Of a stretch of 64,000 bases of DNA, positions 28,001 through 41,302 are shown in pieces. Source of the DNA: Lanius collurio (lineage: Eukaryota > Chordata > Aves > Passeriformes > Laniidae). The translations under genes were made by a program, and so were the position numbers. The notes under the pieces are model-generated. The model searched no databases and was not told where the DNA came from. It saw only the letters and a program-made list of their open reading frames with translations. Location of the stretch: NCBI GenBank assembly GCA_020086605.1, contig JACBWW010000020.1:15740411-15804410 (forward strand), in the 5' to 3' direction. Position 1 is the stretch's first letter. Each line of letters begins with the position of its first letter.

Positions 28001-29021
28001 ATGAGGAGTGAGTTTAGTTCATATCATACTTCTGTTTGGAGCTGCTTGTCTCTATATCAGATCCACTTCAGAATGGATCATCCAAAGGCTTCCTCGACAT
28101 GTACATGAATGGCTTGTTTTTAACTGCCTGTATTGTATGGCACAACAACATTTTCAGCTGACATCAATATCAGAAACAAAATGACAATGCAGATTACCAT
28201 CATTCTACCTGAGCCACAGAAATTACAGATAGAAGTCAAAGAAAAACATCTGGGACTCTAGGAACTGTTTTAGCTAGTTGAGTTCACCACATACCCAGTG
28301 TGCCCCTTCAGTGAACGTCTCTGCCATAGAACTTCTGAGCTAAAGTGTTCATAAAGTGTAAAAGTGGGAAGGAGGAGACAAGTCAGGTACACAGAAATTT
28401 CACTGAGAAGTTAAACAAACAAAACACTTGGAAAAAAAAGTTTACAAAATTTTCCATTTTTTTCTAAAGAATGGATGCCTGAAAATTTCCCTTGCTTATA
28501 ATAGATACCTGTTAATACCATATATTAGCTCAAAGTCCCCAGAGCACATCACATTCTTGTTCATTTGCCTGCACTTCTCACTTCCTAGCTTGCTGTGACA
28601 GGAAGGGAAAAGGTATATTACTGTTCATGAGATGTTTCTACTTTATTCCCTCTCTTTAAAACTGGTTGTTAGCTCATCCATTAACACTAATTGCAGCAGT
28701 AGAGGTATCAGATGTGGAAAGCCAATTCTCTCACAAAACATTTAGAACTTCATAGAGTAATAAGGCCGAAAGCAGCTAATGCAGCATGCAGTGGGATAGC
28801 AGAATGTGTGAAGCACTGCAGCTTAGATAAACCCATTTGAGTCTAATTCACATTTTGGGTGATCTCAGTAAACATTTCCATCTACTGAACAAAGTGTATT
28901 GGTGAAGGGTGATTGCATTAGTCAGAAAAGCCAACTTCTCAGTAGACATTGTGGCTGCGTAAACATCCAGGATTTAAACCATGTAAAAACTGCAAACTTT
29001 TCATAAACTCTACGTTGATAA

Positions 29022-29738
29022 AAATCACAGAAATTTTGAGGTTGTAAGGTACAACCTAGAGGTAATCTGCTCCAACCCCTTTGCTCAAGCAGGTCCACTG
29101 TAAGTTTGTTGTGCCAGAGCATTTCCAGGCAGCTTTAGAATCTCTCCAAGAACTGGGACCCCATGACCTCTCTTGGTAACCTGTACCAGTGCTCCATCAC
29201 CCCTCACTGTGAAAAACATGTTTCCTAAAATTCAGGAGAAACTTCCTGTGTGTCAGTGTGTGCCTGCTTACTATTGTCCTGTCACTGGGCACCAATGGAA
29301 ATAGCCTGGCTTTGTTCTCTTTGCCACTCCCTTCAAGCATTTTTAGACATGAGTGAGATTGCCCCTGAGCCTTCTGCAGGCTAAACAGTCCCAGCTCTCA
29401 CAACCTTTCCTCACAGGAGTGGTGCTCCTGTCCCTTAAACACCTTTTTGGCCCTCTAACTTAACTCTCTCCAGTAGTTCCATGTGTGTGTTGTTCCAAGG
29501 AACCCAGAACTGGACACAGTATCCAGCTGTGGTCTTGCTGAGGCTCAGTAGAGGAGGATGATCACCTTCTCCAACCTGCTGGCAGCATGTTGTCTGACAG
29601 CCCAAGGTACCATTAACCTTCTTTGCAGCAAGGGCACATTTCTGGCTCATGTTCAGGTTGCTTTCCAGGTGAGTGTCCACCAGTCAATATCAGTGAATGT
29701 TGTTGTTCCTCCCCAGAGGCAGGAATTTACATTTTTTC
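29022..29738 (-). mobile_element. CR1 LINE, 5'-truncated, antisense orientation
   Basis: On the + strand it begins with the reverse complement of a CR1 3' end (aaatcacagaaattttgagg, then ctccaacccctttgctcaag). It then passes through the 3' untranslated region into reverse-transcriptase C-terminal coding sequence on the minus strand. Residues recognisable there include NLNMSQKCALAAKKVNGTLG and VQFWVPWNN, with LLERVK after. Similarity continues to about gttgttcctccccagaggcag. It has stops and small indels, so it is a dead copy, older than the 53.5-kb copy by eye. Confidence 0.9.
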
Positions 29739-29740
29739 AA

Positions 29741-29790
29741 ATATGTGTGTATATATATATGTATGTGTGTGTATAGATACATATATTTCC
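29741..29790. repeat. TG/TA microsatellite
   Basis: Alternating purine-pyrimidine repeat (tgtgtgtatatatatatatg, then tatgtgtgtgtata) directly after the CR1 insertion. Confidence 0.85.
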
Positions 29791-30499
29791 CTGTGTATCA
29801 AGAAATTGCAAATTTCTTAACCAAATGTTAATTTTCTCCTGTAGGGTAGCTGCAGGGAGTGTTTTAAGTAATAAATACTAATTGAGTTGAGAGTAGCTGC
29901 TATATCCAAACTACTTGAAAGGATGAAAAGCAATTTCCCTCTTAAGCATTCAGAAAATCGCTTGGGATTGCAAGCCTACCAAAATTTCAAGAAATGTACT
30001 AAAAGCATTCAGAGGAGCCACATGCTTGCAGTTCCCCAGGCAATGACAAATACACTTTGCCTTGGTTCTGAATCAAAAAAAAAGGTCTCAAAAATATATT
30101 CAGTACAAAGACAATATTTCTAGTGCCAGAGCTGTAGCTTTCCAAAGGATTCAGCTGCTCTATCATGGTAGGTGGTAGATTAACAGGATACCTTCAGTAG
30201 TTGAGTTCTACACCCTCTTTCTAGGCTGAAGACACTATGCTGTCCTTTGTTTTGTCCCCAGTTCCCAAAGTCTACACATTCCCACTTTAAACAAGTCTTG
30301 CAAAATTAGCAGCAAAGGAAGCATTTTAGTGATTTATTTTTCATTTCTATTCCTTTCTGCTTTTCAAATTACTCCTGCAATGAAACGTAAAAGTGCCTTC
30401 AAGAGACATATCTCTTCCTATGTATAGCTATTTAGACATTTCATACCAATTAAAGTGTGACATTTTCTGTATCACAATATAATAACTACATTCCTTTAA

Positions 30500-30593
30500 T
30501 GAGTGTAATCAATTAAGTCTCAGAACATCCCTGTGAAATAGCCAAGATTTATTATTTTACAGGTGAGTGTGCTGAGGCACAGAGAAGTTAGGA
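30500..30593 (+). mobile_element. MIR-like ancient SINE relic
   Basis: The order of short blocks follows the MIR core as I remember it: taatc, then ctcagaacatccctgtga, then tattattttacagg, then a close match to gaggcacagagaagtta. These correspond to the MIR stretch ending in ttttacagatgaggaaactgaggcacagagaggttaag-like sequence. If correct, it is a fossil predating the bird-mammal split. Boundaries are approximate. Confidence 0.5.
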
Positions 30594-33500
30594 CCATGAA
30601 AAAACAAGAAAAACACTCAGTGCAAACTCACCATAATCATTCTTGCACAAATGCTGTTAAGTTTACATTACTTGATACTAGCAGCTTATTAATTTGCAAG
30701 AAGACATTCAGAATTGTTTGTTAATTGTGAGTTGAGACTGGTTTTCAATTGTCTGTTAAGCTTGCCCCATCCCCCTCCACCTTATTTTTCTCCTTCCTTC
30801 CGAGTTTAGCATATAGCTTGAAAGTCTGTATTTTCAGCATCTGAAGACACCACACAGAGATGACTTATGAAGGTCATTTAAAAAATAAAAATAATAAATT
30901 TCTGAAACTGGTTATGGTAGAGGATGATGGATTAATCAGCCTTACTTGTCAGTTGTACAGTAGATTGGAGCATTATGGCTTATTTTAGCAGCAATAAATC
31001 TATACTATGTCTAGTCTTACTATGGCTTATAAAACAAGCCACTGAATGTTGTAAATAGGTAAAGTAGTAAATATTGGCTAAATAGCACTTATAAATTAGA
31101 ACAATAAAGCATGGCATGGTGGATATAGCTGCCAATAAACCATTTTTTTTTAAAATTCTGACAACATTCTAGGGCTAGAATGATTTTCATTTCTCCTTGT
31201 TTCCAAATTCTTAGTTACATCTTCAGATAAGTTACCTGAATTTTAAAAACTGCTAGAACCCACAGACCTGCTCTTTGGAAGTATTTCAGCATGTGGCACA
31301 TATCTGGGTTTGTGCCTGGCTTTTAAAGTCCTGGGTGTAGTTGTAGAATGTAACTGTAGACCTGTTCATAGTCATGGGAGTTAAGGCAGAAATAGTTGGC
31401 ACCTTGGTAAAAGTCAGCATAAAGCTCCATAGTGTGTCAAAGAAAAAACACTTAAAGAAAACAAATCTCTATCGGGACTTTTTCAGGGATTGTTTTTTGA
31501 CTTTTCCCTTTCCAAACTACAAAAGCCTTGAAGAGTTTGTCCAAAAAAAGACTGTTGGCATCACATGTCATATTCCCAGAGTGATTGCCCAGGAGGTTTT
31601 GCTCAGAAAACTATCCTCTAGAGAAAGAAATATTATCCTTAATATAACTGGGCTGGCAGTCTAAACTAAAAATACTAATCAAAGGACTTAAGATGTCATA
31701 TTTTGTAAAACAGACAGATTTATAGCATTCATTCACATGTGTGCCAATTTAATTTTTGTGTCTATTTTAATTTTTTTTAAATTATTTCCCATTTGCATGG
31801 CACAATATTTATGAACCCATTTCGAAGATTTATCCCAAGGTTTTGACTCAAATCTCTGTGGGTAGCTCTTTAGCACAGAGCAGAGTTCATTTACAGAGCA
31901 GTTGTTCTAACATCTGCCACCACTCAGCGGGACAGGTGACCTATTTTACAGAAGACTTTTGTAAAAGTCTTACAGTGCCATGTAGTCCTTCAGACTTTGT
32001 GACCTGGTTCTAAAGATCATCCTTTCTAAACTCCTTTGTTGTGTGCTTGCTTATGCAAGGGTTGAGGTTTATACTTTCAAGGAAACTACTGAGAGTTTAG
32101 TAAGCACAACACTTAGTTAACCGAACACTTAGTTAAGAGAAACAGGCCCTAAATCAATTAACACTCACTGAACTCTCAATAACGAAGTACTTGGTGTGTC
32201 TGATTTTCCTTCTGGGAGGCACGTGTTCATGAAGTGATGTGTGCACTCATGATGAAGTGAACTCCGTGCTAACACAAGGTTCTGATGATCTTACATCTTG
32301 GTTTCCCACAAAGGACCAGTACCTGTCACTGCTACAGACATGTGGAAGGAAGAAGGCACAAAACATCTTTCCAGTTCTTGTCCATATTATAACTTACTTT
32401 CTCCTTCCATATGAGTCCTTGGACCAGAACCTACATGTAGTGCTAATTTGATGAATCTCATGCAGATGCAGTAATAAGCATTTTTCTCAAACAGATGTAA
32501 CAGAGCTTCTTTTTACTTACGTGTCTGTTTACATGGAAGCTTCATCTCAGATGGCTACATAACTCTTTTCTAATTCAACCCTCTTTCCCTCACCTACACA
32601 GACACAGGATTTTAATCAGACTATTTGTGGTCTGCTTACACAGTGGACAAACAAATGAACAAAAATGGTCTTTCCTTGGTGGGTTGCCGAAGATAACACA
32701 AGACAGGAAAACATAAAAACACAGAACTCTCCTGCCTTGTAGTTGGAGAGACAATTTGTCCTAGTGACATCAGACACTGATGAAAATTAAATGCAAACTA
32801 AAAACAATAAGGCAAGCTGGTAAGTACTGAACATAAAAGAACAGTTCACTGTGGCAAGTGTAATTATACTCTTAGATTTTAACATAAAAAAAAGTTGAAC
32901 GAGATCTACTTCAGTATTGACCACTGTCAACACAAGTTGGTTTTAATGTTCTGAACTTCTAGAAGTGTGTATTCCTGTCCCTGAATTTCAGAAAGCATTT
33001 CTCTCCCAGCATTCTCACCCTAGCATTTGTTAGGATCAAAGTGAAGGAGAAATTCCTGTATGATTTCTGTGACTCTCAGACAGCTGACTAAGAAATCCCT
33101 GAAGAAGCACACCGAGAAATAGCTTGATATAAACTCAGCAAGACTGAGTGAAAAAAACATGATCTAGAGATAGATGTCTTGGGCATGTTTTTATTAATTG
33201 AATCTGGCTAGAAATGACAGAAGAAGAAGAAGAAATGTGGGACATGCCAAAGCAGGAAAAGCATAAGAAGAGAAAACAAAAGGCCCACATTTGCTACTTT
33301 ATTTTAAACATTACTACTATTTAAGATAAATTCCAGTCATAAACCAAAATAAAGTGTTAGTCATCGAGTAATTTGTGTGTTGTCAAAGAAAAGTTAGAAC
33401 CCTTACTAAAAGCTCTGAAATATTGTAAGACACAGATGACTTTGGGACTCCTCAAATGCCATAGGAGGACTTAAAAAACATGAAAGCAGTGATTCACTTC

Positions 33501-34258
33501 CTCCAGGAAAACCACAAAACTGTTCAGTTCAAATAATCTGCTTCCATTATTTATGGTGTTCATAAAATATAAATATGTTTTCCTATCCTCTGCTGTTCAA
33601 AACGTGAAAATACTCAAGTCTACTAAAAAAAAATAAACTGCAAGCCTGAATCTACTGCCCTCACCATGATTAGGTGGAAATATGCTTTGAGGTGATGTGG
33701 AAGGCTAGAAAAACAGGCTGGGGTCATGCCCCTGTACATGCAAAATTTCAGGCCCCTGCCCATTAGAGCTCTGGTGAGTAGTACTTGTTTATTCAGTGTC
33801 GCCTGGAAGTCCCCTGTGGGCCAGGTTATGGACTCCATTTTATATACATATAATTTCCCCATTAAGGTAATGCTGGGATTAGGAATTCATAAGAAGCAGG
33901 AGGGACTAGGTGTTTGAGTATGCATCACATAAACTTGACTTATGGCAAAACTAACAGAAAGTATTTTTTACTTTCTTATTCAAGAGAAATTACGCTAGAT
34001 ATCCACTAAGTAATTAAACATCCACTAAAGCTAACACTGACTGCTGAAATATGTTGAATACAGTTAAGAAAAGTGAGTTAGGAACATACGACAAAAACCT
34101 CATTCTCTTAAATTCCATAGTCTGTTGTAGATTCATGTGCAAGTGGAATATGACTGCTACAGGTACCCTTTTCATGCAGCATCTTCCAACTTCTGTGAAA
34201 AGTATGAGACTCATATAAGAAAGCTGAGCTTTAAAACATCTAACAGATTGTGGGCTTC

Positions 34259-34304
34259 AGTTAGAGAGGGAAAAAAAGACTTTAGTTAGAGAGGGGAAAA
34301 AAAG
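34259..34304. repeat. Two-copy tandem duplication, unit about 23 bp
   Basis: agttagagaggg followed by an A run and a G occurs twice in succession. The copies differ by one G in the purine run. Confidence 0.8.
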
Positions 34305-37300
34305 AAACGAAGCAGACATGCTAGCTAGAATGAGCTGAAAAGTATATCATAACCTTAGGAAACTAAGAAAAAATATGTTGAAGTAATCCTCATACTTTGA
34401 AGGTCCAGCCTTGTGTCACTGATGGGGAAGAGAAATCCTTTGGCGAGGTGATCTGTGAGATTTCATGATCAGTGATGCTTTCAACAGGAAAGGATTAACT
34501 GAGTGGCAAATAACTTGCCTTTCTCCTCTATGGAAAAAGATCATGTTTCTTATGGATTAATTTCAAAATTAATTAAGCTTAACCCATCATTTCTTCCTCC
34601 TTCATCTTCTGAAACACCTTATATCAAGTCCATTACAAAACAAATTATGTAAATAGACTTGACACAGCCTTTCATACTAGTCTTTTCTGTAATCAGTAGA
34701 CAGTTATTCCATGATAAAGGAGTATTTTTATGTTCACATAGTAAAAGGCTAAAATGAAAAAATAGACTATCCCATAAGAGGAATTTGAAAGCAAAAATGA
34801 AAGAAAAGGAATTCAGACAAAATAAAATCTTAGGATCAAAAAAGATTTTTTTAAATCTTTATCTTGGTAATAATTCTGATACTCATCATTGCATGAATGC
34901 CTCTGGAAAGTATGGTTTTTAATGTACTGAGAAAATGTTGAGAATTTTCTTTTTCTTCATGTGTGATGCACTCATAAAAAGGCATAATTTTAGTATTGGA
35001 GGTGTTTTGGGTTTAGGTTAAAATCCTAAACGATGGTGGAACTGATAATGGTTGGCTGTTGCAGGGGGTCAAACACCATTTTACTCCAGAACAAAGCTCT
35101 GCTAAATACTGTCTTTGAAAACACGTTCCCATGATCGAAGGTAATTAGAAACTTTCCCCTGCAAGATAATGGTAGTATGTTCAAAACTAGTCAGTTCACA
35201 AGGGAACTGACATTACATGGCATTACATAAAAGACATCAGTTTTACGAAGAAATGAAAACCAATTATGTGGTACACAATAAGTAAATAACAAAAACGGAA
35301 ACAATTGCAGAAATTCAGGCCAATTGCTTCAAAATTCAGGTTATCGGAATAGTCAAAGCGGTATGCACAGACTTTCTAATTACCAGAAATACAGCAAAAC
35401 AGACATCAAAAGCATATCTCTGAATTTAATACGATTCTTCTATTTCCTTTAAAGGTCCTTGTCAGACATAAGTCTGTGCTTGTTAACATGTAAGTTCTTG
35501 TGAACAAAACATTCAGAAAATTCTGCTTCTTTCACTTTGTAATATTACAAATTTTCTTGATGGGATCATTATTCAGTAATACTTGATAGCTAGTGTACCT
35601 CATACTAGTGAGGGTATTTGAACTTTAGGGTGGGCTAATTAACCCTGCTTCCATTGCAAAGTAGGAGTTTGAAAGTTTGATATGTATGAACAGAAATAGA
35701 AATTCAATGCTTAATTTAATTAACTTGCTAGATAAATAGACGCACTTAAAGAGAACTCACAAGAATGGACAAGTGGCTAGCATGTATAATCACAGAATTT
35801 AGTGTTGAATTCTCTGTTAATGTCCCCCCAAAAAACCTACCTATTTTGTATCTCTCAACAAGCATTTTCAAAATTATCTCATCATTGTAGGAGAAAAAAT
35901 TACACGTGGTCACTCACAGTGGAAAGCAGCAGCTAAAGGAAGGATTTTAGGTTTCTTTCATTAAAGCATTGCTCCAGACTGGCATCAAATTGAGATTTCA
36001 GTGTCTGTGAAATGTAAGAGTTGTCTTTATGAGAGCCTACAGCTGATACTACCAGCTGTTACAGATTAGTGTTTTTGTTACAAGAGAGCATTGATTTTCA
36101 AAGGCAATCAACACCTACCCCTACCATTTTTTTCTATGGAAAGCTGGTATGCTGCTTTTCCTTGCTTAGGCAGCTCTGTAAATCCCATGTTACTTTATAA
36201 TTTCCTGAGTTTGCTACGGGCTATATTACCTGTGTCTTCCCACTTTGGAGTAGGTGTTACAAACCTTCATAGAGTGTGCTAGCCCCATTGTGCTGGGCAT
36301 GGCCAAGATCATAAAGATGTATACATTCTTACCCATCAGAAATACTAACTCCTTTCAAGAGAAGGACTTGGACCCAGGTCCCACTGCCTCTAAATTCAGT
36401 TAAGAAAACGAAGGAATGGCGTGCTCAGTAACTTTTGATTGAATGGCAGCAGTCAAAAGCTTTGTTCTAAATCAAGGCTGAATATTCTTGCTGAGAGGAC
36501 ACTGCAATGAAAAAGTTACAGAAAGTACCTGAGAAAACTAGTGTCAAAGTTCAGATGATCAAATTGTGTGTTCATACGCCTATTTTGAAGTATATGTAAG
36601 AGCTTATGAAGTTCTAACAGAGCAATTCAGTGTTTTAAACTAACAATGTATAAAAATCAAGAGGCTCAGAAACAATTATTGTATGACACTAACACCTTGA
36701 TAAGTTTATAGTAAAGCTTCTGATTTTCTCCTGTAATTTCTTCTTCCAGATTTTCCCAGGAGTGAAATAAGATCTTCCTTTTTTTTTCTGCAGTACTGTC
36801 TTCCTCTGTCCAAGCATCTCCGCTGGCAATTTTATTTTCTTTTTGTCCCCATACAAATGATGTATTGCCTTAACCACCACACCCCTCTCTAGCCCTTCTT
36901 TGCAGTCTGACTGAAGAACATCTGTAAGCCTGGGCAACAGCCAGGCTGTCTGTTGACCTAACCAAAGCAGTGTTTACAGAAAAATTCAAGAGTCAGGATG
37001 CACTGTGTTCAGAATTTGTACAGGCTCCAGTTATATTTTGATTCCTCAGTGGCTTTACAGCATATGCTCAGGAGATGAAGAGAGCCAGGAGCACTGTGGC
37101 TTGAACAGGAAGTATCTTATTTGTCATAGCCACACGAAACAGCCACATCAAAGGAAAAATTGATATTAAATAATATTTGCAAACAGATGAGAAATTAATG
37201 CAAACACTGTCATAATCCTTATAGCTTCTATTATGCTCCTTTATCGTAATATCAGTGTCTTCTGTTAGGGAGATTTTTCTTTTTTATTAAAGAAATATGA

Positions 37301-38480
37301 TATACCTTAGAGAAAAGAAAGGGAAATGAACTAGTATTCTAAAATCAAATGTCAGATCTTCCTCTGTCTAAGCTTGCAGATGATTACAAAAGGCTTAGCT
37401 GGAAGCCAATTTTTTATGCTGAGATACACAATGAAGCATTCCTATAGACTTACTATTTGAGCTACACACTTATTCCTTTATACAATGGCCAAAAAGAAAT
37501 ATTATTTGCAAACACCAGCTAAAGAAAATGCTTGGTATATTTGCAAATCACCTGTGCATGTCTATAAGCATGCAAATACAGAATTTGATTTCCAGCATTT
37601 CTTTGATAAAAGTATACCACAAAGGTTGCTTTTCTTTCCTTTCCTCTTCATCCCTCTGTTTTCTTCACATTTCTTTGGGAATTCAACAAGAATCTAAAAG
37701 AAAGTAAAACACATCTGACTTCTAGTAGCTGTTACTCAAAGTGACTCAAAGCTCTCACTATTATTTTCTTCTTTATTAATAAGAATTCAATCACAGTAAA
37801 ATGATCTAGATTAATTCTTCATGAGCTCCATTTCTGTCATTTTTCTGCTGAGACATGACAGCATTTCATGGCTAAAAAAAAATTAATTCTCAGTATTTTT
37901 CCGAAACACTTAAAAAGAAAAATAATGTAGATGCACACAGGTTCTATTACTAGAATATTACAGGGTAAAATAATGCAGGAGATTACCTCAGAAAATATCA
38001 TATGTGAATGAAAGTAATTTCCTGGATTATCTACACATGAATGGGAGACAGACTTTCCCCACCAGTTCAGGGTTTAAAATCACCAACCCAACACATGTCT
38101 GTGAGAACTTTTCCTTCACCTGTAAGTGATAATTTAGCAAATTACAGACTTGATATTCTTGTGTACATGTTTAAAACTAAGCATTTCAGCCAGAATTTGT
38201 AATATAACCTCCATGGTGCAAAAACTACTTTATAGATAATTACAATAGAGTTGAAACTTTTAACTATGTTATTCTATTTATTTTAACCATGAAATTCTAC
38301 TTTAACATGCTTTTAAACAACATGAAATTTCCTGTTCAAACATACAGGAATATAAGAAGAATTTAAAAGTCAGTATCATCATTCAATATCATTAATAATC
38401 ATAATCAACTCTAATGAAGTGTTTAGTTAAGTATATGAGCTTTCTTGTATTTAACTTACACACTTCATAGGGATTAGATG

Positions 38481-38738
38481 ATAGACAAGGGGCAAAAATT
38501 GGAATGTGAGAAATTCTGACTGAACATAAGAATGGAGGTTTTCCCTTTTAGAGCAGTGAAACACCAGAACAGGTTGACCAGGGAAGTTGTGCAGTTTCCA
38601 TCATTGAAGATACTCAAAACTCAGGTGCATGAGACCCCAAGAAGCCTGATCTCACTGGATATGCTCATTGGAGCTGGAGAAGGTTTTCTAGAGCTTCCCT
38701 CTAATTTGTGTTATTCTGTAATTCATATAAAAACTGGT
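38481..38738 (+). mobile_element. Old CR1 LINE 3' fragment, sense
   Basis: Diverged CR1 3' sequence. It contains gacaaggggcaa, gaaattctgactgaacataag, gagcagtgaaacaccagaac, aggttgaccagggaagttgtg and a decayed tail near ttattctgtaattca. The blocks appear in CR1 order, but many bases differ. Noncoding remnant. Confidence 0.75.
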
Positions 38739-39534
38739 AGGTGCAGCTTAGAAAGAGGCTGAACACCCACGCACTTTGAATCACTTAAGTGGAACTTTAG
38801 GGAGGGCTTTCAGAATAGAAATACATTTTAAAAAATTATTCATTACTTCTTCTCACAATTTATGAAGTCTTTTGACCTCTCCAGTGTTAAAAAATATAGT
38901 GTCAACAGACTGATATATTGATTTTACGATTGTATTTTTATAGTATATTCATCTATACTTAATTATTTTAAAAAAGTAGTTTAAAAAAAAGCAGAACAAA
39001 CAAATATGAGGTGTCATTTTATTAAAAACATTTTAGAGGAACTTTCATTAAGTATTTACTTTTGGATGATCCAAAATTATTTTCATTTTCCATTTTTCTG
39101 CTGACCTAAAAAAAAAAAGCCAACCCTGCCAAACAACGAAGTCCAAACATCTCATGCTTCCATCTGATGCTGCTATTCCCTGATGCTTAAGTGACATATA
39201 AGATAAATAAGTATTCATCTCTTTCTTCTTTTTTTTCATCCTATTCCCTAACAAGGTCTCATCTCATAAGAGAAATCCTTATGATTGGTCTCAATGACTT
39301 TTCAGTATTGAATATAATCCCACTTCTACTACCCCAGCATTCAAGATAATCATTGTGATAGTCTGATACTCTCTGATGTTTACAGTGGCTCCTTACTTAA
39401 ATATCAGCTGCATATTTCATTGATACATTTTGATTTTTCTAGTGGCAGAAAAAAATATAAGAGGAAATAAAAATTAGCCCCAAATCTCATCCTGTAAGTA
39501 TTTCCACCTGTAGTCTCCCTTGGCATGTTACTTC

Positions 39535-39981
39535 TGTGTTCACCATACAGTACTGGCACAGCCCTTGTATCCAGAATCTTAACCATTCTGCTGGTTTTTC
39601 TGGGATTGGCTGGAGTAGAGTTCATTCTCCTCACAGCTGCACAGGATGATGCTGTGTTTTGGGTTTGTGCTGGCTACGCTGCTGAGCACACAGGGATGTT
39701 CTCGTTACTCCCAGGCAGTGCTTACAGAGAGGCAAGGCTGCCTCTGCTCCTCTTACCAGGCCGTCAGTGAGGAGGCTGGGGATGCTCAAGGAGTTGGGAG
39801 AAAGCACAGCCAGGACAGCTGACCACAACTGACCCAAGGGATATTCCCTTCCATACCATGTGGTGCCATACTCACCAGTAAACTAGGGCAGAAATGGCCG
39901 GACTGCCACTAGACCCTGGCTGAGCAATGGCCAACTAGTGCTGAGCAATTGCTTTCGTTTTAATCACTTGTCTTCCTTGGG

Positions 39982-40026
<45 letters not shown>

Positions 40027-40214
40027 TGATTTTGATTTTCAGTATGATTTTATTACTGATACTGTTTTATTTATATTATTAAACTATTCTTATCTCAACC
40101 CATGAGTTTTCTCACTTTCACCCTTTCAGTTCTCTTGCCCTCATCCTGCTGGGAGGAGTGGGAGAATAAGTGGCTGTATGGTGCTTAGTTGCCAGCTGGG
40201 GTTAAGCCATGACA
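39535..40214 (+). mobile_element. Solo LTR of an avian ERVL-type endogenous retrovirus
   Basis: Features of a widespread avian LTR family are visible: ctgggattggctggagtagag and gctgtgttttgggtttgtgctg near the 5' side, and ccataccatgtggtgcc in the middle. A run of ttaaactattcttatctcaa follows, then the characteristic end gccagctggggttaagccatgaca. The 3' end CA is at 40213-40214. The four bases cttc after it (40215-40218) also precede the TG at 39535, giving a possible target-site duplication (acttc if one base is shared). The first ~50 bp match the remembered family less well, so the 5' edge is uncertain. No internal retroviral genes are present. Confidence 0.78.
39984..40024. repeat. (TC)n microsatellite inside the LTR
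   Basis: About 20 uninterrupted TC units lie within the ERVL-type LTR, on the 3' side of its middle. It is probably a slippage expansion within the LTR and is likely polymorphic. Confidence 0.95.
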
Positions 40215-40906
40215 CTTCTTTTGTTCAAATTCCCATCTTCTTCCATTTGCATTGCACAATCAAGGATGTTTTACTGAACATTAGATAGCTGAGGTCCACC
40301 CGATTTCTTTTATCTAGGGAACCAGTCCCAGAATAAACAGGAGTTGACACTGATCTACAATTGCTAAGCATATGTTGTGTTTTATTTCATCACCAGCTGT
40401 TTCTAATTTTATCCCTTATGGTGTTTAAACAACAGCCAAACCAAAAAAAAAAAAAAAACCCAACACCAAACCCCACACAATTTACATAATTCTTGAGATT
40501 CCTCTACGCAAAACAAAACAAAAAAACTCTAGTGTAAAAAGACTTATCAGTTAATCTCAGAACTCGAATACAAATGAAACTTAATCTGAAACAATGCATC
40601 CTTTCAAACATCTTCAATCTAAAAGTGAAGTGAGAGCAGCAGCAGCTGCCACATCCTAATTCATATACCAAAACAAACAAACAAATCCCATGGCAAATAC
40701 GTACTAGCTGGTTGTGATACAGTGGACTTAGGTATAAAGTTCAAAGATGTGCTGGAGAATATTCTACGTCTAATATTATATTTAATAGATTCAGGACAAA
40801 AATAAACCACGATTAAGATGAGTCACTAAATATAGAAGTTACTTGTAGTTAAGCATTGTGTAAGATTTCAGTTTCCTCAAACACTCAAAAACCAGTATCA
40901 TAAAGT
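40215..40906. other. Intronic sequence between two LTRs
   Basis: AT-rich sequence with no coding or retroviral internal signal. It includes A/C-rich low-complexity stretches at 40430-40480 and near 40510 and 40670. Confidence 0.55.
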
Positions 40907-41302
40907 TGAAAAAGGGTTGAATTTTTCCCTGGAATTTTGGGATTTTATTTCCCTTTTCTTCTTTCCTGGATTGCTTCACATCAGAACATCAGGACTTCTT
41001 TCACTGAGGTGGAGGGCCTGGGGGAGGGCCCACCTCATCCCCACTCCAAGGAGGAAGGAGAGAGAATACCTACAGAAGGACTTTGGATTTTTTTTTTCAG
41101 GTCTCTTTTCCTCTATACAGAGGGGGGTTTATTGTTTAACACTTTTATCCTTTCCCTGTGTGTGTGTTGAATAAATAGTTTTTGTCACTTTCACTTTCTT
41201 TCAAGGAAAAAGTTTAATTTTTCCCAAACCTGGTAGGGGGAGGGGTGGTTTATAACCTGCCTTCTCTTAGGGGGTATATTTCTAAATTTGGCTAAACCAG
41301 CT
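40907..41302 (+). mobile_element. Second LTR-like element (ERV), edges uncertain
   Basis: It starts with tgaaaaagggttgaattttt and contains a polyadenylation signal AATAAA at 41170-41175. A U5-like tract follows (cactttcactttctttc, tttaatttttcccaaacctg) and it ends at ggctaaaccag. Layout and base composition are those of an avian ERV LTR. No convincing target-site duplication was found. The right end abuts a CR1 fragment exactly, so one edge may be a deletion junction. Confidence 0.55.

Larger units (their letters stand above)
7983..29020. other. Long intronic stretch without genes
   Basis: About 21 kb of AT-rich sequence with only short chance open frames. Listed separately below are a 29-bp tandem duplication, two inverted repeats, a 12-bp tandem repeat and an X-box-like site. 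Simple runs include an A/T block at 13019-13095, (AAAT)n near 15760-15780, an A run near 21906-21921 and a T run near 24066-24083. I see no recognisable exon, RNA gene or young transposable element. It is inferred to be GABRB intron. Confidence 0.55.
29791..38480. other. Intronic stretch without genes
   Basis: About 8.7 kb of AT-rich unique sequence. It holds a MIR-like relic near 30.5 kb, a short GAA run at about 33220-33234 and a tandem duplication at 34.26-34.30 kb, listed separately. A weak match to an old amniote repeat lies near 36.28 kb. No exon or RNA gene is seen. Confidence 0.55.

Noticed and set aside
28745..28800. A possible L3/CR1 3' end (cttcatagagtaataaggcc)
   Set aside because: Only about 20 bases resemble the remembered consensus, and the sequence on either side does not continue the match.
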